Below, piece by piece: positions 38,765-53,700 of a DNA stretch of 64,000 nucleotides; positions within the stretch are counted from its first letter, which is position 1, and every line of letters starts with the position of its first letter. This stretch comes from Acanthosepion esculentum (Eukaryota; Mollusca; Cephalopoda; Sepiida; Sepiidae): contig OZ038509.1 of the NCBI GenBank assembly GCA_964036315.1, positions 31,779,430 through 31,843,429 on the forward strand, in the 5' to 3' direction. Below the pieces are notes generated by a model, which ran no database searches, was not told the origin of the DNA, and saw nothing but the letters and a program-made list of their open reading frames with translations. Position numbers and translations under genes: made by a program.

Positions 38765-41700
38765 ATATATATATGCACATCTGCAATTCTCTGCTGAAAT
38801 GCAACAAAAATTACCCATTTTTTTAAAGGATCAATCACAATTGGGGTGAAAAAGATCATGTGGAGAACTTAATGAGTCACCGGTAACCAATCCAAAAGAT
38901 AATCTGATGAAGATGATGCTGTGTTTCTGGTGGGATTGGAAGGGATATTGCTCCTGCAAAATCAGACATTGAATTCTGACAAATACAGTCTATAACTGGA
39001 CTGATTAAAGGCAGCAATCAATGAAAAGCATCTAGAATTAGCCAATTAAAGGCTTCCATCAGGACAATGCCACACCACACCTCATGTTTTTGGACACCCA
39101 GCAGAAATGCACTTGCCCAGCTTTTCAACAACTGGCTAAGAATTATCTCATGTTGCTTGAGTTGGTGTGTGCACCAAAACCTAAGAAAAAGCCCACTGCA
39201 AATTCGCAAGGTAATGAATATGAAAAACAAACACTATATTGTGAAATGATAATACAATCTGTTTCCAATATTATAAAAATTGGTGGTGTTATTCAGGATT
39301 TTGCTTGCTTGCTTTGGGTTGGTAGGTAGGTGACACATGGGACAACTTCTGCTATGTAGGTCTAACAGTTCTTCCCACTACCAATTCTTGAACCATCTAC
39401 ACACCCTGATGTGTGGCTGGTATTGGAAACACGTGATGGACAGTCTGTCTCCTGCCAAAACTGGCTCCCCCAATCATAAGCATAACTGTTAGTATAGACC
39501 AGAAACTGGATATGCTCTTTTATATCCAGTTTTGTTGTCACTTGGTCTTGTTTAATCTTTTGTTCCCTTTTTTTCGTCAAAGAGGATGCTGCTTTGAAAA
39601 TTTCAAAGAACCCATTCACTGGTAATAAAATGGAAACATTTGAGACTGAGATAAAGTCACATCTTCTACGGAGATGGACCAACCATCATCATGTCATTTA
39701 TGAAAAAAATTTATAAATTACAAACAGAAAACAAAATTAATCCGTCCAAATTCCCTGAAAAGCAAATGACATCTTTTTACTAATTAAAATGTCAACTTCA
39801 CACTTTAGGATCTTGTAAAAATTGTTTTCTTTATTCTCTAAGCCCTTTACACTTTTTGGGCAATTGCCTTTTATTTATTTATTTATCCAGGTAAACTGAG
39901 AATGAATAGAGTACAATTCCAATGTTCATAACATTTAATTTAAAAGAGGGCTCAATACAAGCTAGAGCAATATTATTTATTTAGGATATTACACCAAAAA
40001 CATGTCAATCGCCTGATGAGATGCATTGATACACATCAAAACACAACTGCAATTGTGTAGCGATGCTTTCAGTGTAATATCCTAAAATAAAGAAAAAATA
40101 TATATTTCTCTCAAATTCTGATATTACAATTCTGACTCGTATTTCTTTGAAATTCTTAAAATGGAACTACAGTATTAACTTGATTTTCACTAAAATTTGC
40201 TTGACACTATAATCTCCATTCATCTCTTCCTTGAATATTTACATATCAACTTCATCAGCATCTCTCCTCAAAAACCTTTTTGACATTACAGTCTCAATCC
40301 TTAGTATCCTCATCTTAGTACTTTTCCATATGAACAAAATAAAAATGAATTTGCTACTCACCACTCCTAAATTTTCAGCTCAAAACCTGCACTATTTCTT
40401 TCCATTAGCATCTTCCCTACCAATATGATTTTGGACAATTCTCCTCTCTTTTTGTTCAACTCATATGCCTTCTCATAATTCACGGCTCATTCTTCAGAGC
40501 CACCTTATTACCAAAATATACTTCACATCAAATCCACTATATATGTTCCTTAATTACCAATTCTTTTACAAGAAACTTTTCAACTCAGTACTAACTGGTA
40601 TATCTGGTAATCTATTATCACCAGTTTTTCACAACATTCCTTACTGTCCGGGGTAAGACAATAAACTACGTCCATGTCCAGGGTAAGACAATAAACTACG
40701 TCCATGTCCAGGGTAAGACAATAAACTACGTCCATGTCCAGGGTAAGACAATAAACTACGTCCATGTCCAGGGTAAGACAATAAACTACGTCCATGTCCA
40801 GGGTAAGACAATAAACTACGTCCATGTCCAGGGTAAGACAATAAACTACGTCCATGTCCAGGGTAAGACAATAAACTACGTCCATGTCCAGGGTAAGACA
40901 ATAAACTACGTCCATGTCCAGGGTAAGACAATAAACTACGTCCATGTCCAGGGTAAGACAATAAACTACGTCCAACAGCAAGGCCTCTGATCAGGAAGTT
41001 TTGAGAAGCGTGGAACCACCTCCTAATTGCTGGTGTTCCCAAGTCCACCCTGACCCAGGGTGGTAGCACTTGTTAGGGTCCCAGCTATGGGCAAATAGTT
41101 AACCCTGAAACTGAGGGAAAAAGCATTATAAAAGTGTAAAAATGGGTTTTAATACCAGAAATACTTTGTAAAAAATTATTACCAGAAATAAATTAAAAAA
41201 AAAAAAAAAAAACTTACCAGCAATATATTTGAAAAAAATATTAGCAGCAATACGTTTTTGAAAATAATATTACCAGCTATACATTTTTGAGGAAAAAAAA
41301 TATTACCAGAAATAGATTTTTGACAAAACAAAATATTACCAGGGGAAAAAGTTGTCGGCATTAAATAACCCATTGAGGTTGATTTGCCATAAAACAAACC
41401 AAACAACATCACTTAAAAATCAGTATTTCCATGTCTCACTGAACTAATTTTCCTGTAATCCATTATTACGAATTTTTTTTTCTTGCTTCTGAAAAGCATC
41501 TCACCTCATTATGACTTTACAGGCTGATGTGTTTACACATTTCCCTTGAAGTCAGAGTTGGGAGTGAGATGTTAGATAGTGAGCATGTAACAAATGGTGG
41601 CCTGGGACTTCCCTTCAACAAACAAAAATAAGCAGTTACCAAATTAGCAGAGCAGAATTTCCTTTGTATGAACAATGAGCACTCACCTGCTGGTGGCTCA

Positions 41701-44678
41701 AAACTTCCTCTCAACAGTCAACCCTCGTCCACTAACAATTTTCCCCCAATCCTGTCCCTTAGCCAAGCCAATATTATCTTAGTGCACCAAAGTTTGTATT
41801 CACCCAACAATTAATTGACAGGAATGACATGGTCTGTCCCCTCATAAATTTACTCACAATCCCAAATCATATACTGTTGCGGTGATCAATTCTAATTAAA
41901 AGGATTACTTTAAAAGTAGACAGAATAATTCCTAAATTCTGATAATACCTAAATTTTGTAATATAGCCAATGGCATATCTTTCCTCGTTTTCACTAGGTA
42001 TAACCTGAAATGCATGCATATAATGAAAGCAAACAAAACAACACCTAACTATTCAAAAACCTACAAAACATTGCAAAAGTATCCAATCCAAACAAAACAT
42101 CAAAATCAGTGTAATCAAAAGTAATACCCAACTGGTTGCAAGTTCAGTCTTTTGACAAGTGAGTACTTTACAACCCATTCTCATAAAATACTTTTATAAC
42201 AGGATGCTGGCTCGACTTCAAAATCATGCAAGAAACCTATTACCATCTTTCACATCTGGTAACCCGAGAATATTTGTTTGGGTGTCTGTTTTATTGGGAG
42301 ACCTTTATAAAGTTCAAATTCAATCCCATATACCATGCTGCAAGTCAATGTACCTGACTCAATTAAGGAGTTGTATTCCTCATCCTTCTGATACTCTTCC
42401 ATCATTCCCTCTTTTTTCATGGACTTTCCATCTTCCTCATTGGAGTCATTCCAAATCACACTATGTAGCTTATGGAAATTTATTACTTTAATCTGGTAAG
42501 CGGTAACATCCACATCAGGTTCTACTTCCAATGATTCTAGAAAATTAGGGATAAACCCTACTGTACCAATAAATTCTTGGACTTTTCTCACTGTTTGAGG
42601 CCCTGGTATTGATCTTATCACCTCAAATTTATCCACATCCAGTTTCATTCCATTATTATAAATAACAAAACTAAGATATTTGGTCTTGTACTTGAAAAAC
42701 TGACACTTCGGTAATTTCAATTTTAGACTATGCTTCTTTAGTCGATCAAACAAATGTAGTCACTTTCTTGTGCAGTGTGCCCAGCAGGCCAAATATGAGT
42801 CTATATTTTTGTCAGCTGCTCTGGTCTGTCTCACACTATATGAAGCAAATGACATTTTTTGACAGTATTCATTTTGTGGTTCATTGCATCACTCATGAAA
42901 AAGTTATTAAACTCTTCTGGTAGCATGGTAATTTGTTTCTCGTGTGATCTCAAAGCTGGTCCTAGAATATCAAAACAGGCCAGTAATTATTTTCTATTGG
43001 CTATTTCTTCTTTCTATCACATCTCTGTTGACTTTCATATTCCAAGGATCATTCAGCAGCACAAATTGCTCCCCTACACTTTATTCATTTTACACTTTTG
43101 CCATTGAGCAACAGCTTGCATGTCACACATGGCAAAAGTGATTTACTCTTCTTTTTTTTTCACATCAATAATGACAATGAAACGTCTCGATATCAGAGAG
43201 ATGTTGTTTACATAGTTCATGTTTCACTGGCCTTGAACAGATGAATCAGAAGGCTCTAAATCTTATCTATATGGTTGGTTGTGGTAGGCTAGGCTAGCCA
43301 AAATTTGCAATGTGACCTATGGTCTTCAAACTGGTATGGGGCTTAGTATTATTGTGTTGCAAATAAAGGGTTATCTTCTAAAGCCTGAATCTGGAAATCA
43401 GAGCCTTCAGCTTAGCAGAATTGTTATGTAATGGTCAGTTGATGTTTTTTCTGGATGCCAAGACATCTAGAAGAATTTCCTCTTTCAAAATACTGTGTAC
43501 ATCACCTTGCCTGCTCTTGAACCTTTTCTTTGATGGACAATTTTCTGCTCTATGAACTAGTTTTTGATTCTGGCTCATGTCTTTCTGGTGATGATGTGGA
43601 AACAATCACTTTCAACCTCCTCATGAGTCAGCAACTCTTAAGACATGACTTGTCACACATCATCTTTGTTACTAATAATGAAATGCATTACCCTCCACCC
43701 ATGTGGTTTATAGAAACATTTTAACATTTGTTGAATGTTGATATTTGCAATTTTTTCTGCATGGAGGAATTGAATGACATATCTTTGCTTCATTTTGTTT
43801 TCATGTCATATGCCATTTTGCCAGACTGTTAATCAACTGCTATCTGTAACAGTTATAGATTGGCTAGAAGATCAACAAAAAAAAGAAACTAACTGGTTCC
43901 TTGCTCTTCAGAGTTATCTCAAAGATAAAATATATAGCAATAAAATCAAGTTGGGAGGCAGGGAAAAAGTATTAGCAGAGAATCAACACTATGATTCACA
44001 GATTACATCCAGCAACCATTGCTTCTGGTTACAGAGAGAAGGTTACTTATCTTTAATATACAAGATCTTGAGAACTTTCCAGTGGTAAACTAAATGTGCT
44101 CTACTGAAGGCTGAGACTAAAATCTCTGGTGAAAAATTAATCACTAATCAGATTACTTAGGTTTTTTGCAATTGCAGACCCACATGCATTGACAAGCATA
44201 GATAAATTGTTATACTGCCCTCTAGCTGGTACATATTCACCAGTTATTGCTTCTCACCTCTGATTAGTTATGTTTTGTCTTCAATTGAGTTATGAAGGGC
44301 AAGGAGCAATAACCAGTTTGCTTTTCTATTTTATGTGAATATCTACTTTTTAAAATGACTGTTTTTTTGTTTGTTTGTTTTTTAAGCCATAAATTTGTAT
44401 TTGCCTTTTCATAAAAATTGTCAAATACTATTTTTTTCTTTTCTATCTTTTATCACTTACATTTGATTTTATTATTTTATTTTTGTTCTTGGAGCTGACT
44501 AAAAAAAAAAAAAAAAAAAAAAAAGATGAATGTCAGGGACATTTTTACAACTATTTCTATCTTTTATTCAATCAAAATTTAAATTCTTTTCATGATTGCA
44601 GTGTGATTCTCCTGTACAACAAACTCGCTTGGTTGCTTTCCTCACTGCAGTTGTGTGCAGCACTTTGCTTTCGGTAAA

Positions 44679-44709
<31 letters not shown>

Positions 44710-47700
44710 GTGCAAACCATAACTTTGTTTCCAATATTTATTTTTTTTAAGTATATTAAATTATAATGTTCTCTATCTTCCTTCTTAATAAAATAGGACA
44801 AAAGATTAAGGTTTACACTTTCTCTACAACTACTAGTGTGGATTCTACTTATTAACACTATTTAACTCTGCATTTAATAAAAATTTTAAAAATGGCTGAA
44901 TTATTAGTGATTCATTTTTATCTTGTTTTCCTGGTTCCAAAATATTCCCTTCATTAAAGAAAAGTTTACTTTTGTAATGCTGAAACAATCTTGATCAAGT
45001 GAACCGAATGTAATTTTTTATGGATTATTTTTTTGTAAATATTTGTTTTCCAGGTTTCAATCTATGAAATTGACAAATTGTTAGAACAACTTGCAAATCT
45101 GGCCATCTTTACTGGAGATGAAATCACACTAATTCATGCGGCTAAATGTTGTGCTGGCCTCTTCAACAAATACTCACAAAGTAAATTGCACTTTTTTGTT
45201 TTTCTTTTTTAAAAAAAATTTTTTTTTCAAACTCAACCTTTTCACATTGTAATACATTTTGCTGTTATTTTTTCTTTTTTTAATCCTATTTGGAATTAGG
45301 AAATTGGTATACCAACTTGAACTGAAAATGTACTTAAGATTACCATAAATATAATTACTCTTTATTCGTATACATGCCCATTCCTCTTACACCCACAACT
45401 TGTATTTTCATAAATTATAAAGATTACTTGTAACATTTTTTTTTTTTAACTTTCAAGGTTGATTAATAATTCCAAGTTTCTGAATTACAGAATTTTTAAA
45501 TATTTAATCAAGTAATTTTGTTAAAATCTTCATAAATCTTTATCTACTGAACTGATTTATCTACATAATCTGATGGATTAAACCAATCTTTATTCAACTA
45601 ACACAGTTTTATTCTCTCCAACTTTTGAAGAAAATAGACCAATGAATGCATTTTCTTTTGTAGGAAATTTAAATAATTATATGGTATTTTTGTTACACCC
45701 ATTGTTTTTATTTATGTTTTCAAGTTTAGGTTCTTTTTCTTTTTATACTTAGACATCTGGCATTTCACACAACATATTTTTAAAATGTCAGCTTTTGTTT
45801 ATTTTACAATCTACCTGTTATCCCCCAATCACCACGACCACCCAACATCTTTTTTAATTTTATGAGATTGCATCTGGCAACCAAAAAATAAATATATTTT
45901 GCAGTTAATTAAGTAAGAGAAATTATACTTTTTCATATTAACGTCTTTTTTTAAAAGGACTAAAATCTTTTTTCTTTTTTTTCCCTTTTGTAGCTTCTCC
46001 AGCCAAAGAATGTCTTGAAACTCTCCAAGAGAATCTGAAAGCCAAGTTGACCAATTTGGATAAATCTACAGAGAAAGTTCAGCTTCAATCTTTACACTTG
46101 TGGCTTTGGTTAACAAAAGCATTGGTGATGTGTGCCCATCAGCAAGCAAATCAATTTGTGGATCTTGTGAGTTTCTTGTCTTTGTTGTGTGTGATTCTGG
46201 TTTGAGTTTGCAAAAGATAAAACAAAAACAAATCAATGTTCAGATTAAAATGTGAAACCAAAGCCAATATTTAGACAATCTTCTTTAATGAATATTTGGC
46301 AGTGTAAAAGAAAATACTGTTTGCTATGATGTCATCCATGTTGGTGACTATCATTTTAAAAATAAAATCAATTTGCAGCATTTTTATTTGTAATAATAAA
46401 CTTAAAAACTTGCTTTTCTTTTTAATATATTCTTACTGATTTTATCAAAAAGGCAAAAAGATTGTAAAACTTTTCACAAATGTCCAGTTAATTCAGTCAA
46501 AGCATTTAACATTCCTGTCAAAACCATAATCACCACTACTACTACTACTAATAATAATAATAACAACAACATCAACACTATTAGTGAATTGTTTTCTGTA
46601 ATTTTTTTATTACTTTGGTTTATTCTATTATAAAAAGATTCTGTATGAATCCGTCATGTAGACACAGAATAGAATGTTTACTATAATATGGTCCCTGCTA
46701 CTCCTTTTAGTTTTGTTGATCTATCGTTCCCTGTCCTAGCACTACAAAAAAGTATTGTTATTGGTGGCATCACTTGGCAGTGCTTTTGATCTTCATGGTC
46801 ATTGCATGTCAACATCAGCAAACTAGGAGGTAATTAGATTCTATGAGGATTTTGTTCTGTAATTGTTGTGATTCTACAGAGATTGTGACATCTCACAGCT
46901 GTGGTAACTTTTCTTTCTGAACTCACTTCAAGTTACAAACTAACATTCTGTTGGCATCTTAACACTGGATTTAATGGTAACAAATTCAAGAATTTAAAGG
47001 CATATAAAGAGTAAAGAATTATTAATCTTTTTATGTAACCTGCTTGATGGTATTTCAGCAGGAAAATTATTCTAGCAGTAATTCATAATTTCTTTGTGAA
47101 ATCATTGATGGCAAAAACCAGAGTAGCAAAAGAAAGGATTAAAACAGGACTTAGCCTCTCTTGTCATCAGGTCTTCTCTTGTGTCTCTTCTCTCCATCTG
47201 TCTGTTTAAGCATTGCCTGGTTTAAGATATTCATGACCTTTCATGGCATGCTTTCACTTGAAGCTTCTAACATAAAATATAAACATATAAGGGGTTTGAT
47301 AATATTTTGAATAAACATAGCATGAATTCTTTGAAATTTGAGAAATTTTAGAAGACCACAAATCATGACATACTTCCCCAGAGGTAACTAGGTAGATTGG
47401 GGAGGATCTAGTCTTACAAAATCTTAATGAATTCTGCTTGGTTTATTTCAGGTTCAAATCTTCCTAAAACCTTCTCTAAACTCAATTTATAGCTTCTAAT
47501 TATTATTTTTAATTCATTCATTTTCCTTTTTTCTCCTCAACACTTAAGTAGTTCCTCTAAGATTTTCACACTTTAATCTTATTTCCTGCTTCAAATTGTC
47601 TTTACATATTCTCATGCTTTCAAATGTTGAACCAAGGTTACCACCCTGTTGTATTATTACAATAGTAGAAACAGTTTTGCTTTTGTGAAACATTTATGGA

Positions 47701-50700
47701 CAATTTAATTCTCACTATGTTAATCAGATAAGCATCAGAAGATGTAAAACACCAGGATTTCAACTCCATAACTCTTGTCTTACATGCTGTATTTTATTTA
47801 TTGAAAGAGTCTGCCTAAGATGAAAGAAAAGTACTGGGGTGTTTAAGGGAAAGAAAACTTTTTTTTCCTCCAGAGCAGCTCATTTAAGCAGTTTTGTATT
47901 TTGCTGTAAAATGTCAGAAAATAACAAAAAGTTTAAGTAGGTTCACTTTTGTAATATAACCTTCCATCTGAAATGTCCTTCTTGACCAGATCCCCACGTG
48001 ATCAGATTTACTTTTTCTCATTTCTCTAGCTTCTACCAGGGAAGATATCACACTAAGTACTTGGTCATTGTGTTGGTTTTGTCATTGACAATACATCATG
48101 TCAGACAAACCACCTCAGAAGTAGGAGAAAGTTGAGTTGAAATTTGGGTTTCTATATATAATTCATTTTACTACAAGCTTGGGATTTGAGTAAAGAATGA
48201 AAGATATCTTTTGGAAAAACTATTCTCCTTTATGAAACACAGACAGCATCTGCTGCCTCTCTTTGCGCACTGCCTTTCTTAGAACAGTTGCTGATTTCAG
48301 CTCACAACACTGCCTGCTTCCAATGGCTTCATGGACTACTGACTGGTGTTAAAGTATTAACACATTTATAGTGTGTTTTTTAAATAAAAAACAAATTCTT
48401 CGATTTTTAAGAAATGGTTTAATTATCTTAACAGATTTATGAGATATCATACAAAACTCCTTATATGAGGTGCAGGAAGTATTTTTTAAGCTAGAATTAC
48501 AGCTAATATTCTTTCCCAGATTTCCTTTCTCTCAATTTCATCAACCTTAATTCTAGATATTGGTTAAACTTCCTTATTTGGTCTATATTTCTAATATATT
48601 ATTTCTTTCTGATTCTACTTTTCTATTTCCTCTCTCTCCCCATTTTCCTTTCAACTGTTTTTCTATTTTCATGTTTTCTTCATTAGACAACATGATTATC
48701 TTTTGTGTCAGTTAATCATTTCTTGATTGGAGAGTTGGTAAATGCATTTGGGATTTATCCTGAATAAACTGAAAACCACCTATTAATTTAGCCATGTGGT
48801 TAGTAACACTAACTTGTGAAATCTTAAAAGGAGAGGGCTGGGGGTTGATAGTAACATACTTTATTTCACATAGAGCCTTGCTTTCTTGTATTAAGCACAT
48901 AAAATTCAAAAATGTATTTTTATAAAAATCTTGTCAATCAAAAATTTACTTTTTAAGTCTGTCATGTTTTTTATAAGTGGAAAATATATCTATAATAAAA
49001 TCTGAATGAAATGGTGAAAATTTTTATCTTTTATGGTGGGGAAATGTGAATTTGAGTTCTTTCTGCCTGTCTTCCTGTAAATATAGTCATTATATATTAG
49101 GTGAGCTTTTCTTTGAAGATCATTCAATACCTGATGATGAAGAAGAATCTGACAATTGGGTTTTTACAGCTCTTAAAGGAGTTAAAATTACTTTGTTAGT
49201 AGTGATAATGTTTTACTATTACTTTAATATCAATGTATTTATGTTACTAATGTAGACCTCTACCCTCCTGTGTGGTATAGGGCCATAGCCTTACCATACT
49301 AGGAGTATCATCATTAGTGCTATTTATTTAATTGATTTTCAATTGTTTTTTCACCCCTAAGAAAAATTAAGTTTGGATATTTTTCTTTTTTAAAGACAAT
49401 CCTCATCTATTTGATATGACAAAAAGGGTAATGAATTGCAAAAATTTTAATAATTTTGTCTGAGATTTGAAATGAAAGTGTTAATATTCAATTTACTTTT
49501 ATTTATTTTACTATAAACATCTTTTTTGCACAACATAAAATTTCACCTGAAGAATGCTGAAATATGAAAAAAACAAACAAAAAAAAAAACAGCTAGGGAT
49601 TGAATATGATTTAAGGTTATTTCTCTTCTATGTTTATTTAACTAACATTTATTTGACTTTTATCCCAGATTCTTAATTTGTTTGAAGAATGTGAGTTAGG
49701 TGAGAGTGCCGCCAAGGGGATCTATCTCATCTTGAATGAATACAAGGATGTTTTGAGCCGATCACAACATGCCAAAGTACGTCTCATGTATCGACAGAGG
49801 TTTTTTGTTGAACATATACAACGTTTATCAGAATCATTCCATCATGCAAAACCTGGTGAGTATGACTGCACGATTTTAAAATTCAATTTCCAAATATTTC
49901 TTTGTGAGACTTTTTTTTAGTTTCTCCAACCTGAATTCTTTTTAACAACTTTTTCTAGTTTGTTACTGTTTTTGCTCACAATTTCTTTTCTTTCTTTCTT
50001 ATAAGCTTACATATGTCTGTGTATTAACCACAGAACTTTGCATTTCAAAAGATTGTTTAAGTTTTACATTGAATCCATTGTATCTGAATTGTTCTGGCCC
50101 TGATGTTAAATTGCATCCACATTCTGGGCATGAGGTCAAATTGCAATCATGGGCTTTTCACAAAACAAGTTCATCTATGTCCTGGGTAGGACATTAAACT
50201 TCAATCAGGCGTAGTATAGGAAGCAAGATGGATTAGAAACTAATTATTTGTATGAGGAAACTTCACCTACATGCCATCAGCTTATGCGATAAGCCTTCAA
50301 CCTATCCGTTTATACCTAGGATGGTGCCTTCAGGAAAAATAATCTAGTTTTTTTCCATACAAACAACCTATTGCGGGGGGGGGGGATAGACACCTTTAAA
50401 CTGCCAACAAAAATCATAATCCACAAACTGTTTATACTAAGAGCTATGCCTACCTGTCCATACAAAAATACCTAATGCACACATTTATGAAAACTGATTC
50501 CCCTAAACTACAGATCCCCCTCAATGGGGCCACCTGTTTGCTGTGGTTGGCAACACATGATGTTTGGGGATGGAGTCCTGGTGACTAAGTGACTCCTGGT
50601 CTGGTTTAAAATGGCCAGGAGTTTCCACAATATGCCACTTTGGTCCAAACCTGGTATAGACTGATGGATGGAATAGCCCAATACAATCCAAACGAGTGGG

Positions 50701-53700
50701 AAGCACAGATGGCAAATACAAAAACAAAATTATATGACTCTTATAAACAATCCAAGAGACAGTACAAAAATTCTGAAACAAAGTGACAAATGAAATATTA
50801 GGAAAAAAAAGTAATTTCCAATTTTCATAGTCATAAAATTATTAGAGGGTGAAATAACAAAAGTATCACCTTTTTGTGTTACAAAAGGTTGTATCAGCCA
50901 TGATAGAACCTAAATCAGTAAAAAGAAAACACTTTTAATTCAAGTAAAAACCAAAAAAGACATAGAAAACATACTAAAAAAAATCAACCAAATAAATGAC
51001 CCGAGAGTAAAGGCTTATACTCACCAATTAACTCCTAAAGGAGTAATAAAATGCCCAGAACTGTCACACTGGAAAAAATTAAAAATGATGACCAACAAAA
51101 ACAAAAAAAAAACAAGGCATAATAGATATCAAAAGAATACAAAAAGAACTTGTAAACAAAACCACTCAGCAGATTTATAGAGTGTAACATCTGAAAAAAG
51201 TAAAAGCAAATAAGAATAAAATACACACAAAACATCTCATTCCAAGCAGCTAGAAAATTGGTCAAAATTGACTCACTTCATCATACACAAATCCCACTAA
51301 AATAACAAATCACCAAAATGACATACAAGAGAACAACACAATAAGAAACCAAGAACTTACAACTCTAATAAATGAATTAAAAAAACTAATAGAACTACTA
51401 AAATTTAGTATACTACACATAAACCAGACACACATAGTCAAAACAAATCTTATCCTGTCAACAAAAAAGAATCTATAAGTACAAAACAAATAAATCTGAA
51501 AACCCCAATCCAAAGTACAAAAATCTTTCAAGAACTTAGAACCCTACAAACATTCACAAGAGAAACAAAAAGTTCATAAAAGAAACACAACCCAGCATAT
51601 CACTGAAGAACCGAGATGAACAAAACTTACCTCAAATAAGGGAACAGTCATCATCCAGACAAAGATCGCCAAAAAACTTAATGGAAAAACATATCGAATA
51701 AAACCAAACAGACTAGCACAAACAAAAGACTTTTGAAGAACAAAACATGACGAGAAACAAAAAGTGCTAACACACCTGAGAACATAGAAATTATGGACAC
51801 TACACCCACTCAACATAAATTGGAAAAGCAAAAACTCATTACACTCTAATATATAAGCATGATGCCAAAAATTATATAGTGGAATTGTCCAGGCCTAAAA
51901 GCAAACATAAATGAACTACTCTTACTCATAACAAATTAACTTCCCATTGTCATTTGCCTTCAAGAAACATTCCTAAAACTGAATAAATAAAAATAAAAAA
52001 AACTATACTCAGTATAAGTACATACATGACACTCAATGAAAGGCATCTGGGGGCGTATCAATCCTAATAAAAAATGTGATCCCCCAAAGCAAAATACTTC
52101 TAGAAACCAATCTACAAGCAGTTGCTACAAAAACTACCCTACATAGAACCATTAACATCAGCACTATTTATATACACACTACTTTTATTACCCCCTAAAA
52201 GAAACTGATCTCAATAAACTAATAGAACAACTACTAAAATCATTCATATTAGGTGACTTAACAGTTACAATGTTATATGAGGATCCAAGAATTCTGACAA
52301 AAAGGAGGGGAAATTATTGGAAAATGTAACGACTTTTGTTTACTAAATGATAAGTCTAATACATATCTACATCGTGCATCAGGTACGTACTCGGCTATTG
52401 ACCTATCACTGTGCGACCCCTCTATCTTTATGGATTACAATTGGCAAGTACTCGATGATTTATGTGGCAGTGATCACTACCAAATTATACTGAAGGGTTC
52501 AGAACCAATTGAAAACAAACTCCCTCGATGGAAACTAAACAAAGCAGACTGGAGGGAATAAAAAAAAAAAAAACACTGTCAAAAACTAACAGACAAAAAT
52601 GACAAAAAAAATCTATTGAATACCTCTTTGAAACATTAATAGCAATTGTGAGAAAATGTATACCAAAAAGCAGTAAATCAAATAAACACCAAAGAACATG
52701 GTTTGACAGAAATTGCAAAAATGTAATAAGATTATGCAGAGCAGCACTACAAAAATTTAACCCAATTTACAACCCATAACTTAAATCTATTCAAACTAAA
52801 CAGAACAAAAGCATACAGAACCATGAAAGAAGCTAAAACAAAATCCTGGAGAGATTACATAAACTCACATACCAAATTTTAAAAAAACATCTGGAATATA
52901 AGGAAAATCTCTGGCAAAAATCTATCACCTCCTCTAAATCAGCTTTTCCAGAATAACAAAAATAACAAGCAAAAAGAATATAGCAAATCCACTCACAAAA
53001 ACCTTTAAACAAAATTTCACCAGCAAAAAAACTACAAACAGCAATTCCAAAAAGTTAAGCAAGATGCAGAAAAAAAATAAGCTGAACTTTTGTAACACTA
53101 TTTAGGAACGGAAGGGTTAATTAATCAATTAATTAACCACAGAAGTTAATTACGGGGATACTTAAATCGATAGATATAGCGAAAGACATACTGAGCGATT
53201 TTCTTTTTGTTTTTTTTATTTTCCCAAACAGAGTATCGGTGAAAAAAAGGAAAAAAAAAAGATTTTTTTTGTTTTGTTATTTTCAAGTGCGAATTCAAGA
53301 TAACCACTTTACTTTCTTGCTGAAGTTTGATGCTGAGATATGCCAAATTCTCTTCGAGGACAAAGGAAGGAAAAAGAGAAAGAAACAGACGGACAGGGCT
53401 TAACAACTTAGATGATAAGAGAAGGAAAGAATGCCACCCACGAAAATTTTGATGGTCATTGTCGTGAAAATTAGTTGATGGACACCAGAGCTCTGGGCAG
53501 ATAAAACATTGGCTGTGACGAACTTGTGTTATCAGTAGTTGATGGGCCGTCTGCCAACCGCCTGGACAGGACATCTGCATTTTGTTTTGGGTTCGTTTGT
53601 GATAACGAAGGCTATGTTAGGGTATTTTAATTAACCCAATTTTGCCAAAAAAGAATCTTCCACTTAATGTTGACGGATAAACCTGGTTGAAAAAAAACAT

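Larger units (their letters stand above)
37903..44601 (+). other. MMS19 intron, 6.7 kb
   Basis: Holds microsatellites, a mariner fragment, two tandem arrays, a LINE tail, a Gypsy fragment and LINE-A debris. 38045-38630, 39340-40640, 41410-42160 and 42860-43770 have no recognised feature; they include GC-richer parts that are probably old repeats. Confidence 0.75.

Noticed and set aside
38572..38859. 95-codon frame of repeated Tyr-Ile
   Set aside because: Translation of the TA microsatellite.
40651..40974. CRISPR-like array
   Set aside because: Units are head to tail with no spacers, in a eukaryotic intron.
40580..41069. Two minus-strand open frames of 133 and 142 codons with 10-residue repeats
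   Set aside because: They are made by the 30-bp minisatellite, whose length is a multiple of three; all frames without a stop in one unit stay open.
43829..44088. Open frame starting after a CAG (TVNQLLSVTVIDWLED...) as an extra MMS19 exon
   Set aside because: Exons 14 and 15 join directly in phase 0 and match the family without a gap; this frame has no good donor and no similarity to MMS19.
53146..53580. 144-codon minus-strand open frame
   Set aside because: Lies inside the solo LTR and has no recognisable domain.
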